This document shows positions 33,728 to 44,500 of a DNA stretch of 64,000 bases, piece by piece. Source of the DNA: Spirosoma endbachense (GTDB lineage: Bacteria; Bacteroidota; Bacteroidia; Cytophagales; Spirosomataceae); NCBI RefSeq assembly GCF_010233585.1, contig NZ_CP045997.1:8394149-8458148 (forward strand), written 5' to 3'. Position numbers and translations under genes: made by a program. Within the stretch, counting starts at the first letter, position 1, and each line of letters starts with the position of its first letter. Below the pieces are notes generated by a model that made no database searches, was not told the origin of the DNA, and was given only the letters and a program-made list of their open reading frames with translations.

Positions 33728-36700
33728 GCAATTGTTCTCACAGGAACAATTCCGTCAGAAAACAATATATTAGCCTACTATTCAGCCTTTTATTAATGAT
33801 CGCCTTTATACAGTCATCGGTTTCATGGCGGTGGTTAGCCATCTGTATGCTGATAAGCGTGCTGACTGGCTATCCGCTGCGGCTTTGGGGACAAGCTTAC
33901 CAGTCAGGCAATTCTACGGTTCAATTCGAACGGCTGACGACAGAACAGGGCCTTTCCACTCACTTTGTCATGACCATCATGCAGGACCGAAAAGGCTATT
34001 TATGGTTTGGCACTGGAACGGGCTTGGACAAGTACGATGGCTATCGATTTACGAATTATAAATTCGATCCCCGCGACACAACGTCGCTGACTAAAAACCA
34101 GGTTTTTACGCTTTGGGAAGATCGGTATGGATTGATTTGGGTGGGAACCAGCGAAGAAACCTGCCGATTTGACCCGCGCACGGAAACGTTTACCCGTTTG
34201 GTGAAGAATCCCAAAAATCCATATGCCTTTACCTATGCTCAGTCCTTCAGTGAGGATAGGAAAGGTAACTTGTGGGTTGGAGGAGGCTTTGCAGGAGAAT
34301 TACGACAGGCAGACCGTAAAACGGGTCAATTTTCCGCTACTAACTACGCCGATCTGTTTGGTGTCGACCCCAGCACCGATCAGCGGCTTCACCTGACCCT
34401 GCGGGATAAATCCGGAACACTTTGGGTGGGCAGCCCAACGGGATTGCACCGGCTCAACCTGACAGCAGCCGGTGCAGGTAAGCCTTCCCGCATGAGTTTC
34501 ACGCACTACCGGCATGATCCTGCCAATCCGAACAGCCTGAGCCAAAACTTCGTAACCGGCCTGTACGAAGACCGCGGTGGTGTGCTCTGGGTAACCACTT
34601 CCGAAGGCGTCCTTCAGGCGTTTGACCGCCGGTCGGGCCAGTTTACCCACTATCCGCTTGACCCTACGCGTAAGCTTGATCTCTTCCGAAAGTTGAGAAC
34701 AGGCATCGCCGAAGACCTGGAAGGAAACCTGTGGGTAGGCACGTTCCAAAACGGGCTGTATAAAGTGAGTAAAGACCGTAGCCTCATCACTCATTTTACG
34801 CATAATTCGGCTGACCCAGGCAGCATTATCAATAACTCCATCGTCTCACTCCTGGTTGATAAGTCGGGGATTCTCTGGGCTGCTACCCTGCAAGGGGTGA
34901 TTAAGTTAGATCCCAACCGCAAGCCATTTCGGGTATACCGTCATAATCCGGTTATTGCCCACTCGTTGAGCCAGAATAACGTTGCTGCTATTTGCGAAGA
35001 TCACCTGAGCGTACTCTGGGTTGGCACAACCCAAAGCGGCTTGAATGTATTGAATAAGGCAACCGGACAGTTTACGCACTACCGACACCAGCCCGAAAAA
35101 ATAACCAGTTTACGTAGTGATGCAGTAACGGCGATTCATGAGGCCAGAGATGGAAGCCTTTGGGTGGGAAACGGATACTATCTCTCCCGCTTTAACCGCG
35201 ATGATGCTTCCTTCACCCATTATTCGCTGCATCATCCTTTCGTCGTGGATTCCAGTGCTTCGCCCATTTTCACTATCTGCGAAGATCGGCAGGGTACGCT
35301 CTGGCTGGGCACGGATAATGGTATTCTGAGTTTTGACCGAAGTACGGGAAAGACCGTCAGTTACCCCTATGATCCCGATCATCCAGAGCGCCTTAGTGAT
35401 TGGTGGGCTTTGTCCGTTTTTGAGGACCGAAAGAGCAACCTGTGGATCGGGCCAGGCAGTCAGGCGCTCACCCGATTTGACCGAAAAACCGGTACGTTTA
35501 AACAGTATAGATACGACAGCCGTAACCGGGGCAGCATCAGTTCCACGACCATTCCCAGCATCTACGAAGATTCAAAAGGAAGCCTTTGGTTCGGGACGGG
35601 TGAAGGTGGACTGTGCCGGTTCGACCACGCCACCGAAACATTTACCACCTTCACCGAGCAGGATGGGCTGGCAGGAAACTCGGTCTTTTCCATCCTGGAA
35701 GATGACGCAGCTAATCTCTGGCTTGGCACCAACAAAGGGCTTTCCAGGTTTTCACTGGCTACGCATAAATTCACGAATTACAGCGCCGAAGAAGGACTAC
35801 AGGGCAGCATGTTTACCGCTTTGTATACAGAAGGGGCCGCTTTCAAAGGCAAGGATGGAACGCTTTATTTTGGTGGAAACAATGGCTTCAACGCCTTCGA
35901 TCCGACAAAAATCCATTCCAATAGGCAGCTGCCCCCGATTGTGATTACCCAATTCAGACTGTTTGATAAAATTCTGCCCGGTAAGCAGGAAGCCAGAGAA
36001 ATTATCCTCGACCACGACCAGAATTTCTTTTCGTTTGAATTCGCGGCCCTCAATTACACCAATTCACAGAAGAACCAGTACGCTTATCAGTTGGTTGGTT
36101 TGGATCGGGATTGGGTTTATAGTGGCACCCGGCGCTACGCCAGCTACACTGACATAGATCCCGACACCTACACCTTTCGCGTCAAAGGCTCCAACAACGA
36201 CGGTGTCTGGAATGAGAAAGGCACCTCCCTAACGGTCATTATACGACCCGCCTGGTGGCAAACCCTCTGGTTCAAAATCATCCTGGGCCTTGTATTTGCC
36301 TACCTGCTTTTTGCCGCCTACCGCTACCGCATCAACCTACTCCGACGCGAACAGGCCATCCGCGACCAGATTTCCCGTGATCTCCACGACGATGTGGGCG
36401 GCATCCTCTCCGGCATTTCGTTTTACTCCGAAGCCGCCCAACAGATGCACCAGCAGGGACGACACGACGACTCCTACCAACTCCTGCTCAAAATTGCCGA
36501 CCATGCCCGCCAGACCATTGCCCAGATGAGCGACGTAGTCTGGTCGATGCGCTCAGACACTAACAATGCAGGTCAGCTGGCCCAACGATTGGAAAGTGTG
36601 GGTCGGGAACTGCTCACGGTCAGAGGTATCCAGCTAACCGTTGATGCCGATGCGGAACTGGACCGGCTGACGTTGCGACCGGACAAAGTGCGAAATCTCT

Positions 36701-36954
36701 ACCTGATTGGCAAGGAGGCCCTCCACAACGCTGCCAAACATTCAGGGGCAATGGCTGTTCGGTTGACGATACGGCAAACGGGTGGCAAAGTGAGCCTGCG
36801 TATCGACGATAATGGAAGGGGAGTTAATGAGGGAGCCGTTGGTCAGGGTAATGGCTTAGACAGCATGAAAAAGCGTGCTAACGCTATCGGGGCAGTGTAT
36901 CAACTCAGTAGCCTGCCTAATGGCGGCACGAGCGTGTACGTTGAACAACGGTGA
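33724..36954 (+). CDS. Reg_prop/Y_Y_Y sensor kinase with HisKA_3
   Basis: The longest frame (TTG 33724) gives 1076 residues; ATG 33796 (MIAFIQSSVSWRWLAIC) is a plausible true start with a better signal sequence. Two seven-bladed Reg_prop propellers (about 70-740; repeated motifs such as IMQDRKGYLWFGTGTGLDKY) are followed by a Y_Y_Y domain (about 755-840, QYAYQLVGLDRDWVYSG), one membrane segment (about 848-868), HisKA_3 with H888 in SRDLHDDVGGILSG, and a HATPase_c domain (LYLIGKEALHNAAKHSG; LRIDDNGRGV). There is no receiver or AraC domain, so it needs a separate NarL-type partner, most simply the protein at 29466-30107. Its gene overlaps the barrel gene. Confidence 0.92.
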   Translation: MSNCSHRNNSVRKQYISLLFSLLLMIAFIQSSVSWRWLAICMLISVLTGYPLRLWGQAYQSGNSTVQFERLTTEQGLSTHFVMTIMQDRKGYLWFGTGTGLDKYDGYRFTNYKFDPRDTTSLTKNQVFTLWEDRYGLIWVGTSEETCRFDPRTETFTRLVKNPKNPYAFTYAQSFSEDRKGNLWVGGGFAGELRQADRKTGQFSATNYADLFGVDPSTDQRLHLTLRDKSGTLWVGSPTGLHRLNLTAAGAGKPSRMSFTHYRHDPANPNSLSQNFVTGLYEDRGGVLWVTTSEGVLQAFDRRSGQFTHYPLDPTRKLDLFRKLRTGIAEDLEGNLWVGTFQNGLYKVSKDRSLITHFTHNSADPGSIINNSIVSLLVDKSGILWAATLQGVIKLDPNRKPFRVYRHNPVIAHSLSQNNVAAICEDHLSVLWVGTTQSGLNVLNKATGQFTHYRHQPEKITSLRSDAVTAIHEARDGSLWVGNGYYLSRFNRDDASFTHYSLHHPFVVDSSASPIFTICEDRQGTLWLGTDNGILSFDRSTGKTVSYPYDPDHPERLSDWWALSVFEDRKSNLWIGPGSQALTRFDRKTGTFKQYRYDSRNRGSISSTTIPSIYEDSKGSLWFGTGEGGLCRFDHATETFTTFTEQDGLAGNSVFSILEDDAANLWLGTNKGLSRFSLATHKFTNYSAEEGLQGSMFTALYTEGAAFKGKDGTLYFGGNNGFNAFDPTKIHSNRQLPPIVITQFRLFDKILPGKQEAREIILDHDQNFFSFEFAALNYTNSQKNQYAYQLVGLDRDWVYSGTRRYASYTDIDPDTYTFRVKGSNNDGVWNEKGTSLTVIIRPAWWQTLWFKIILGLVFAYLLFAAYRYRINLLRREQAIRDQISRDLHDDVGGILSGISFYSEAAQQMHQQGRHDDSYQLLLKIADHARQTIAQMSDVVWSMRSDTNNAGQLAQRLESVGRELLTVRGIQLTVDADAELDRLTLRPDKVRNLYLIGKEALHNAAKHSGAMAVRLTIRQTGGKVSLRIDDNGRGVNEGAVGQGNGLDSMKKRANAIGAVYQLSSLPNGGTSVYVEQR

Positions 36955-37464
36955 ATCACAAAGGATTATGTCCATGCTAACAAACCTGCCATTAGAATTA
37001 TATAAGATTTGTATTGCGTTATGATCGTTCACAAAAACGAGTCGATAAGTGAACAGCCATGCTCACTTACTGACCATTCTATCAACTTATAAGCTTGAAA
37101 CCGTTCACATAAAGGTTTACTTAAGGCCATACATCTTTTTTTAGATCGGATGCGTTAAAAAAAGGGACCTTAACCCTCATGACTCGTCCAGAAGCGTCGA
37201 AGCCGACGCTTCTGACAAAAGAAACAGACCTTCCATTAAGCATGATTCTGAGCACCCTCAACGGTAAAATTGCAAAAAAAAGTACCTTTAAGCACCATCC
37301 GGCGGATATCGTTCTTCCCCATCAAAAAGCAAAGCGGCAGCCGCGCTGGCTCACCGGTCCACCGTAATGGACAAGAAAAAACGGATCATAACCGGATGAA
37401 CATTGGTTACTCAGACCCATTGTAGAACAGCACTTTTTGTTGATAGCCACAACTGTCAAGTCGT
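36955..37464. other. 510-bp intergenic region with a hairpin
   Basis: No gene is supported; a 62-codon frame at 37179-37367 has no recognisable features. A perfect 11-bp stem with a 4-nt loop (CAGAAGCGTCG at 37189-37199, CGACGCTTCTG at 37204-37214) lies inside it, with no following T-run. Confidence 0.5.
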
Positions 37465-38394
37465 ATGAAATTAACCAAAAAAATAAGGCAATGGCTTATT
37501 GAACCGCTGCAGGCACAAATCAATCAGGTGCAAGAGCAACTCAGACAAGCCAAAGCAGATAACGTGGCCACTAAATTAGTGATGGGGGCTGCGCTGGCTA
37601 AGCTAATCAAGCAGGCTACAACCATTAAGGAAGCCGAATTTAAGGTATTTTCTCAATTTGGGGATGACGGCATTATTCAATATCTGATTGATAGGGTAAA
37701 ACCCCGCGTGGACACATTCGTTGAATTTGGCGTGGAGGATTATGAAGAAGCCAACACCCGCTTTTTGTTGATGAATAATAACTGGAAGGGGTTGATTATG
37801 GATGGTTCGTCAACCTTTATGGATTCGATTAAGACGAGTTCGTTTTATTGGCGCTATAGCCTAAAAGCCATTACCAGTTTTATTACCGCCGAAAACATAA
37901 ACCAACTGCTGGTTAGCAATGGCATTGTCGGTCAGATCGGGTTGCTCAGTATTGATATCGACGGGAATGATTATTGGGTGTGGAAAGCCATTACGGTGGT
38001 CGAGGCCGACATTGTGGTTATCGAATATAATAGTTTGTTCGGGTCTGAGCGAGCGATTAGTATACCTTACAGCCCTAATTTTATGCGCGAGCAGGCTCAT
38101 TATTCGTATTTGTACTTTGGCGCTTCGCTCCCCGCTTTGTATGACTTAGCGACTGAGAAGGGCTATGCCTTTGTGGGCTGTAATCAGGCAGGTGTAAATG
38201 CCTATTTTGTCAGGAAAGACAAGTTAAATGGTTTAGCCGCGTTGTCGATTGAGGAGGGTTATGTGTACTCCCGGTTTCGGGAAAGCCGAAATCAAGCCGG
38301 TATAATGTCCTTTCTGGATGGCGTCGATCGTGGAGCCGTTATCGAAGGTCTACCCGTGATTAACACAAAAACGAATAGAGAAGAATATCTGTAA
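37465..38394 (+). CDS. FkbM-like methyltransferase-fold protein
   Basis: This 309-residue protein has a helical N-terminus with a coiled-coil stretch (residues 12-50, LQAQINQVQEQLRQAKADN), then a Rossmann-like domain. FVEFGVEDYEEANTRFLLMN resembles a SAM-binding loop (E-F-G-V in place of the usual G-x-G), WKGLIMDGS the following acidic strand, and IGLLSIDIDGNDYWVWKAI the D-x-D-G-x-D motif of FkbM-type methyltransferases. No signal peptide or membrane segment. FkbM-like proteins often methylate sugars of surface glycans; here it stands alone before a GH43 gene on the opposite strand. Family placement is moderate. Confidence 0.65.
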   Translation: MKLTKKIRQWLIEPLQAQINQVQEQLRQAKADNVATKLVMGAALAKLIKQATTIKEAEFKVFSQFGDDGIIQYLIDRVKPRVDTFVEFGVEDYEEANTRFLLMNNNWKGLIMDGSSTFMDSIKTSSFYWRYSLKAITSFITAENINQLLVSNGIVGQIGLLSIDIDGNDYWVWKAITVVEADIVVIEYNSLFGSERAISIPYSPNFMREQAHYSYLYFGASLPALYDLATEKGYAFVGCNQAGVNAYFVRKDKLNGLAALSIEEGYVYSRFRESRNQAGIMSFLDGVDRGAVIEGLPVINTKTNREEYL

Positions 38395-38429
38395 GTCTGA
38401 TCGGTATGGGGTCTGGCTTAGTCTGATCA

Positions 38430-38457
38430 GCCGTTGCTGCTACCACAGAGCAACGGC
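38430..38457 (+). terminator. Hairpin between the FkbM-like and GH43 genes
   Basis: GCCGTTGCT (38430-38438) pairs with AGCAACGGC (38449-38457) with a 10-nt loop, followed by TTTG on the plus strand. It lies between two convergent genes and may end transcription of the FkbM-like gene, though the T-run is short. Confidence 0.55.
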
Positions 38458-38475
38458 TTTGCCATCAATTGTTAT

Positions 38476-39630
38476 TCAGTGTTTTATTGCGCCTGAGGGG
38501 AATTTTTGTGGCGTAGTAGTTGGGCCGGCGATCATTATTTTGCCATTTTTCACCTCCATACGATCAATACAAACCACCCGTTCGTCTCCGGTTTTGGCGG
38601 TTCGTGCATGATACACACAGAACATCTCTTTTCGATCCGGCGAGTAGGCAATGCTGTTATGCCCTGTTCCTGTAACACTGCCTCCCTGGTCGGTATTCTG
38701 CTGAAGTATTGGATTATTAGCCGCTTTTTTAAACGGACCTAAGGGCGAACTGGATGTGGCGTATCCAATGGCATAATACCGACCGCCGAAGTGATTGGCC
38801 GAATACATGATGTAATACAGGTTGTCTTTTTTGAATGTAACCGAACCTTCCGTCCAACGGCGGTTGACTTCACGAGCCGTAACGGATCGGCTTTCCCAGT
38901 CGGCCTGTTTGTCGCTGAGGCTAACGGGTGGTCTCAGCACTAAAACCGGTTCGCCGATGACGCCGGAAAAGTCGGGTTTAAGTTCGATACCATATACCCA
39001 GCTTTCTTCAATTGCATTGAACCACCCTTTTTTTCGGGCCAAATCGGCCACTTCGCTTTCGACCGGATGTTTGTAACAACAACGCGAGAAATATAAATAG
39101 GCTTTGCCATTGGTATCAAAAAGCACGTTGGCATCGATGATGGGATACCCAGGATCAAAAACTGGTTTATTGGATAGGTCAATAAACGGACCAGTGGGCT
39201 TATCGGCAACGGCAACGCCAATCCGGAAATTTTCTGCTTCCTGAGTTGGATTTACCTGCCACTGTGCACTGTAAACCAGGTAAAATTTGCCCTTTACTTC
39301 ATACACCTCAGGGGCCCAATAGGCACCGCCCCAACTGGCTTTTGGATCGCTCCAGCCATTTTTATTATTGTGAAAATACACCTGTCCTTCCGACTTCCAG
39401 TTGACCATATCTTTTGAGGAATACGCGGCAAATCCCTTATCCGCACCACCGCCTGTGCCGTACATATAGTAGGTGCCCTGGGTGTATAACACGTAAGGGT
39501 CACCAAATTGGACTGGCAGAGGATTAGTATAGGTGGCTTTAGCTCTAGTAACGCTTTGCGTCGTTTGCGCCGAAGAATAGCTAAAAAACAAGGAGATCAG
39601 GAAATAAACCAGAAGCAGTGATTTTTGCAT
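38476..39630 (-). CDS. Secreted glycoside hydrolase, GH43 family
   Basis: From ATG 39630 (MQKSLLLVYFLISLFFSYSSAQ) the protein has 384 residues with a clean signal peptide; an upstream start at 39666 would place 12 residues before it. The five-bladed propeller features of GH43 are visible: QFGDPYVLYTQGTYYMYGTG with the general-base Asp, WGGAYWAPEVYEVKGKFYLV, DPGYPIIDANVLFDTNGKAYL with the pKa-modulating Asp, and WTEGSVTFKKDNLYYIMYSA with the general-acid Glu. Such enzymes release arabinose, xylose or galactose from plant polysaccharides outside the cytoplasm. Specificity cannot be read. Confidence 0.9.
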   Translation of the reverse strand: MQKSLLLVYFLISLFFSYSSAQTTQSVTRAKATYTNPLPVQFGDPYVLYTQGTYYMYGTGGGADKGFAAYSSKDMVNWKSEGQVYFHNNKNGWSDPKASWGGAYWAPEVYEVKGKFYLVYSAQWQVNPTQEAENFRIGVAVADKPTGPFIDLSNKPVFDPGYPIIDANVLFDTNGKAYLYFSRCCYKHPVESEVADLARKKGWFNAIEESWVYGIELKPDFSGVIGEPVLVLRPPVSLSDKQADWESRSVTAREVNRRWTEGSVTFKKDNLYYIMYSANHFGGRYYAIGYATSSSPLGPFKKAANNPILQQNTDQGGSVTGTGHNSIAYSPDRKEMFCVYHARTAKTGDERVVCIDRMEVKNGKIMIAGPTTTPQKFPSGAIKH

Positions 39631-39907
39631 AGTAATACTATTTTTTAAAGCTGAGCCAACGTTCATATTCTACCTGAGAAGTCTGCCCTCGCTAGAAAGA
39701 CAGTAGAGGGCCGTATGCTACTACCGTAACTCCCCTCTTTTCCTTCGCCCCGTAAGACCGCAACCCTTACGTTTAACGCTGACCTACTTTGTATCCTGTT
39801 CATCATAAGTCGACCATCCTGGCTGACTGGCAACCAGATAACAGCGATTGATACCGCCGTCCTCTGGCAACCTACGGAATGCCTTTTACCAGGTAAATCA
39901 CCTCCGC

Positions 39908-41296
39908 CTAATCAGGTAGTAATTTCCCTGGATTCAAAATACCTTTGGGATCTAAGGCTTTTTTTAGCGTTTTCATCAGCTCAATTTCTTCCGTGGTGCG
40001 AGTTAGATAAAGCCATGATTTTTTTTCCAAACCTACCCCATGTTCTCCGGTTATCGAGCCACTAATTTGTTGAAGGGGTTGGTAAACAATCGCATCGACC
40101 AGATGCTTTGTTTCCTCGTCATTCGTACCACAGTTTATGAACAAGTGTAAATTTCCATCACCCATGTGGCCAAAGGCATAAAAATGGAGAGATGGCCAAA
40201 CTTGCTGAAGGTCTGATCTAATCTTTTTTATGTAGTCGTCCATGTCAGAAATGGCCAGACTCACATCAAATAAGAAAACGGGGCTATGCACAGAAAATAT
40301 CAAGTCTACATTCTCGCGAATACCCCATACCTTTTCTAATTCCTGTTGCGATTGCGCAATAACGGCATCAGCAATCAACCCATCCTGCAACCAATTTTCC
40401 AGCAATTCATCAAATAAAATTTTGTCTTTGTCTGCATCCTGCCCCAGTGCTTCCATCAGCACATAAAATGGATACGTTTGGGGTAAAGGGGGCGAATAAG
40501 GTGAAGGGGGCGAGGTCATTAACCGATAATAATCCTGCCAAAGCAATTCGAATGTGGTGAGGTCATTTTTTAGTTGTTTTTTGGCAACTTGTAATAACAG
40601 ATTCGCCTTTTCAAAACTCTCCACTGCAACAAAGGCGGTATTCTTGCTTTTAGGCAGATCATCTATTTTTAAAACCGCTCGTGTGATGATTCCCAATGTA
40701 CCTTCGGAGCCAATAAAAAGCTGTTTCAAATCATAACCTGCATTATTTTTTACCATTTTATTCAAGGATGATATAATCGTTCCATCCGCTAGAACGACTT
40801 CCACCCCCAACACTAAATTTCGCATAACGCCGTATCGCAACGCCTGCAAACCTCCCGCGTTTGAGGCAATGTTTCCCCCAATCATACAACTTCCTTTAGC
40901 GCCTAAATCCAGCGGAAAATGCTGGCCATTTTCTGCCAGAACAGTTTGTAGGTTCTGCAAAATAACCCCCGCCTGAACCGTTGCAGTTTTGTTCTGCACA
41001 CTAATTTCCTCTATTCCATTCATCCGTTCCAGACTCAGGGCAATTTCATCCGGCTTCGTGACTACTCCCCCGACAACATTGGTTAATCCGCCATGCGGCA
41101 CAACGGGTTGATTGAATTCGTTGCAGATCCTGAGAATTTTTGATACTTCCTCGGTCGTTTTTGGACGAAGAAGTGCCAGGCAATTCAGGTGTTCCGTTTG
41201 CCGCCAGTTGCTCGCCACACGTACGCTTGCCTCGTCGCGCGTGCGAACACACTCTTTCCCAAAGGTTTGGATAAGTATTTCCACAATAGTTGACAT
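39908..41296 (-). CDS. FAD-linked 2-hydroxyacid dehydrogenase, GlcD/DLD type
   Basis: From ATG 41296 (MSTIVEILIQTFGKECVRTR) the protein has 462 residues. The minus strand carries GGAAGG immediately before this ATG, a real Shine-Dalgarno sequence unusual for this genome, and the longer frame to 41380 is atypical. Domains: FAD-binding PCMH (PVVPHGGLTNVVGG; LGAKGSCMIGGNIASNAGG; LFIGSEGTLGIIT) and a FAD-oxidase C domain (FYAFGHMGDGNLHLFINCG with metal-binding His, GSITGEHGVGLEKK). It would oxidise D-lactate, glycolate or D-2-hydroxyglutarate in the cytoplasm. No iron-sulfur partner is encoded next to it. Confidence 0.9.
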   Translation of the reverse strand: MSTIVEILIQTFGKECVRTRDEASVRVASNWRQTEHLNCLALLRPKTTEEVSKILRICNEFNQPVVPHGGLTNVVGGVVTKPDEIALSLERMNGIEEISVQNKTATVQAGVILQNLQTVLAENGQHFPLDLGAKGSCMIGGNIASNAGGLQALRYGVMRNLVLGVEVVLADGTIISSLNKMVKNNAGYDLKQLFIGSEGTLGIITRAVLKIDDLPKSKNTAFVAVESFEKANLLLQVAKKQLKNDLTTFELLWQDYYRLMTSPPSPYSPPLPQTYPFYVLMEALGQDADKDKILFDELLENWLQDGLIADAVIAQSQQELEKVWGIRENVDLIFSVHSPVFLFDVSLAISDMDDYIKKIRSDLQQVWPSLHFYAFGHMGDGNLHLFINCGTNDEETKHLVDAIVYQPLQQISGSITGEHGVGLEKKSWLYLTRTTEEIELMKTLKKALDPKGILNPGKLLPD

Positions 41297-41445
41297 CCTT
41301 CCAGGGTAGTTTACTCTTTTTTGTAAAAAATATAGCAAACACTTATCGATTCGCCAATAAGTAGGTAAACTGTATGACATGGTTTTGCTTACAGGTATAC
41401 ATTCCCAAAAGATAAAACCTTACATTCGCTGATCAAGCTTTTCAA

Positions 41446-41467
41446 ATCAATAATTCCATTTATTGAT
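41446..41467. promoter_or_regulatory. Palindrome ATCAATAA-N6-TTATTGAT in a divergent region
   Basis: A perfect 8+8-bp inverted repeat with spacer TTCCAT lies 150 bp before the dehydrogenase start and 101 bp before the PAS kinase start, so it could serve either gene. No clear promoter box adjoins it. Confidence 0.45.
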
Positions 41468-41567
41468 CGTCACTACCCTGAAATAGTACGATTAATAAGG
41501 CTGGGTCGGCTAAAGCGGTTACCTCAAATACATGTCATGCTTTTAGCATGAGCCATACCTTTTTCCT

Positions 41568-44500
41568 GTGGATACAACAGCTACCGAAAATGCATACCCT
41601 TTTTTAAAGGGGGGTGGAGAAATGGGGGCGCTCACCCGCACGTATGACTGGGCGAAAACATCACTGGGAACACCGGACCAGTGGCCCCAAAGCCTGCGCA
41701 CTACCCTAAGTATCATTCTTAACTCCCGGTTTCCCATGTTTCTGTTTTGGGGACCGACGCACCTTTGTTTCTATAATGATGCTTACCGCCCAAGCCTGGG
41801 TAATGTCGGCAAGCACCCCCACGCCCTGGGTAGACCCGGAGCTGAGGTATGGCCCGAAATCTGGGAATTTATCAAACCATTAATCGACCAGGTCCTTTCG
41901 GATCAGGGAGCTACCTGGAACGAAGACCAGTTGCTCCCCATCTACCGAAACGGTCAAATGGAAGATGTGTATTGGACGTTCAGTTACAGCCCTGTATCCG
42001 ATGAATCAGGAAGTCCGGCGGGGGTATTTGTTACCTGTACGGAAACCACACAGAAAGTAAAAAACCTCGAACAACTTCAGGAAAGCAAAGACCAATTATC
42101 ATTTGCCCTTGAAGCTACCGAGTTAGGTACCTGGGACCTAAATCCGGCTACCAACAGGTTTACGGCTAATAACCGCTTAAAAGAGTGGTTTGGGCTATCG
42201 CCCGAAGACGAAGTGGAGCTCTCAAGAGCGATCCGTGTCATTGCCGAGAAAGATAGGCAACGCGTAAGTGATGCAATTCAGCATGCCTTAGATTATACGT
42301 CTGGTGGCTATTATGAGGTCGAGTATACCATTATACACCCGCATACCGGGCAGGAAACGATTGTCAGGGCGAAAGGGCGGGCCTGGTTTACCGATGAGCA
42401 GGTGGCTTACCGATTCAATGGTACCTTACAGGATATCACCAAGGCACAAAAAGCCCAGCAACTGGCTGATTTAGCCATTAAAAGCTCAGGTATTGGGCTG
42501 TTTCGAGTGGACCTGATTACTGAACAGATCGATTATACCCCCGCCTATGCTGCTGTTGTCTGCGGAGATTCGACAAAAAAAGAACTTACCCGACACGGCT
42601 TTTTAAAATACGTTCATCCTGACGATCGGCAGGTGCGGGATGCTGCGACAAAAATCGGGTTGAAAACGGGCGACATTGACTACAAAACCCGGGTTATCTG
42701 GACGGATGGCTCGATCCACTTCATTCAGGTGATGGGTGGTTTTATATATGATGAAGCGGGGCAGCCCATCATCTTCTCGGGGACCGTCAGAGACATTACT
42801 GAATCAGAGAATCAGCGTCTTGCCTTGCTCAAAGCCGAAGAACAGTTTGCCCAGGCACAGCGGCAAAGTGATGCCTTATTCCGGAATGTAACCAACAGTT
42901 CGCCCACTGGTCTGTGGCTCTCCGACGAGACGGGTTCACTTACCTATCTGAATAAAACGCTGGTTGACTGGACTGGTATAGCTTACGAAGACCTCTTAGG
43001 CGCAGGCTGGGCCAATGCAATTATTGAGACGGATCGGCAGCGGAGTGCCGACATTTTTTTAAAAGCGATTACTACCCGCACTCATTATGATGTTCAGTTC
43101 CGAATTAAAAAAGCAGATGGTCAGGTAGTCTGGTGCCGGGCTGCCGGTGATCCATACTACCGGGAAGATGGTAGCCTGGCTGGTTATGCGGGCTATTGTA
43201 CAGACATTGAGGAGATTGTATCGGGCCGGGAAGCACTCCAGCAAAGCGAATCCCGTTTCCGTTCACTGATCCAACAGGCCCCCGTGGCTACTGGCCTGCT
43301 GATGGGACGTGATCTTATTATTGAGCTGGCAAATGAACCAATGATTCAGTTTTGGGGTAAAGGCCATACCGTATTTGGCAGGCCCTTTGCCGAGGTGTTA
43401 CCAGAACTGGAAGATCAACCCTTCATTAAGATTCTGGATGAAGTCTATACTACCGGTAAGCCCTACCAGGCTACAGCTGACCGCTGCGACCTGGTAGTCG
43501 ACGGTCAGTGGCGTACATTTTACTTCAATTTCACCTACCAGCCTATCTTCGATGAACGGGGTCAGGTCTATGCCATTTTGAATATGGCCGTCGACGTTAC
43601 AGAACAGGTCCTGGCTCGGCAACGAATTGAAGAAAGTCAGTTCCAGTTACTGGCCTTGTTTGAGCAATCCCCAGTCGGTATAGCCCTTATCAGCGAGGAC
43701 AATCTGACTTTTCGCATGGCCAACCCTTTTTATGGAGATCTGGTCGGCCGCCAGCCCAGTCAGCTCGTTGGTAAACCCTTGCTGGAAGCCCTACCCGAAT
43801 TAGTCGGTCAGGGCTTTGATGGTTTACTTCAGGAGGTAATCGCAACAGGCGCTCCCTATATTGCCAAGGAAGTAGCCGTTGACCTTGTTCGGAACAATCA
43901 ACTCGAAACCATTTATCTAGATCTGACCTATCAGCCTCGGCACGAAGCAGACCGGAACTCCGGCGTGGCGCGCGTTTCGGGTGTGCTGGTCGTGGTTACC
44001 GATGTAACCCAGCAGGTTTTAACCCGCCGGGCGATTGAGGAAAGCGAGCGCTTTTCACGCACTGTCTTCTACAACTCACCCGTTGCCAAGCTGGTATATG
44101 TAGGACCGGATATGGTCCTGCGGGAAGCCAATGAAAAGATGCTCGACCTCTTTGGGCGTGATGCTTCCATCATTGGTAAACCGATCATGGAAACTATCCC
44201 CGAATTAAAACGGACACAACTCGTCCATAAATACCAACAGGTATTGGCTACGGGCGAGATCCATGTGGAAACGGCCGAGCGCATTGAATTGGTCAGGAAT
44301 GGCGAATCGCATTGGGGTTATTATAATTATACTTACAAGCCCTTACTGGATATGGCGGGAACCGTCTATGGGGTCATTTGTACGACTATCGACGTAACCC
44401 CGCAGGTGATTGCCCGCCAAAAGCTGGAAGAAGCCGAAGCAGGCCTGCGAGGGGCCATCGAGTTAGCGCAGTTAGGAACCTGGACCATTGATGTGGCCAC

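Noticed and set aside
37179..37367. 62-codon frame between sensor and FkbM-like genes
   Set aside because: It contains the 11-bp hairpin, shows no family motif and no promoter.
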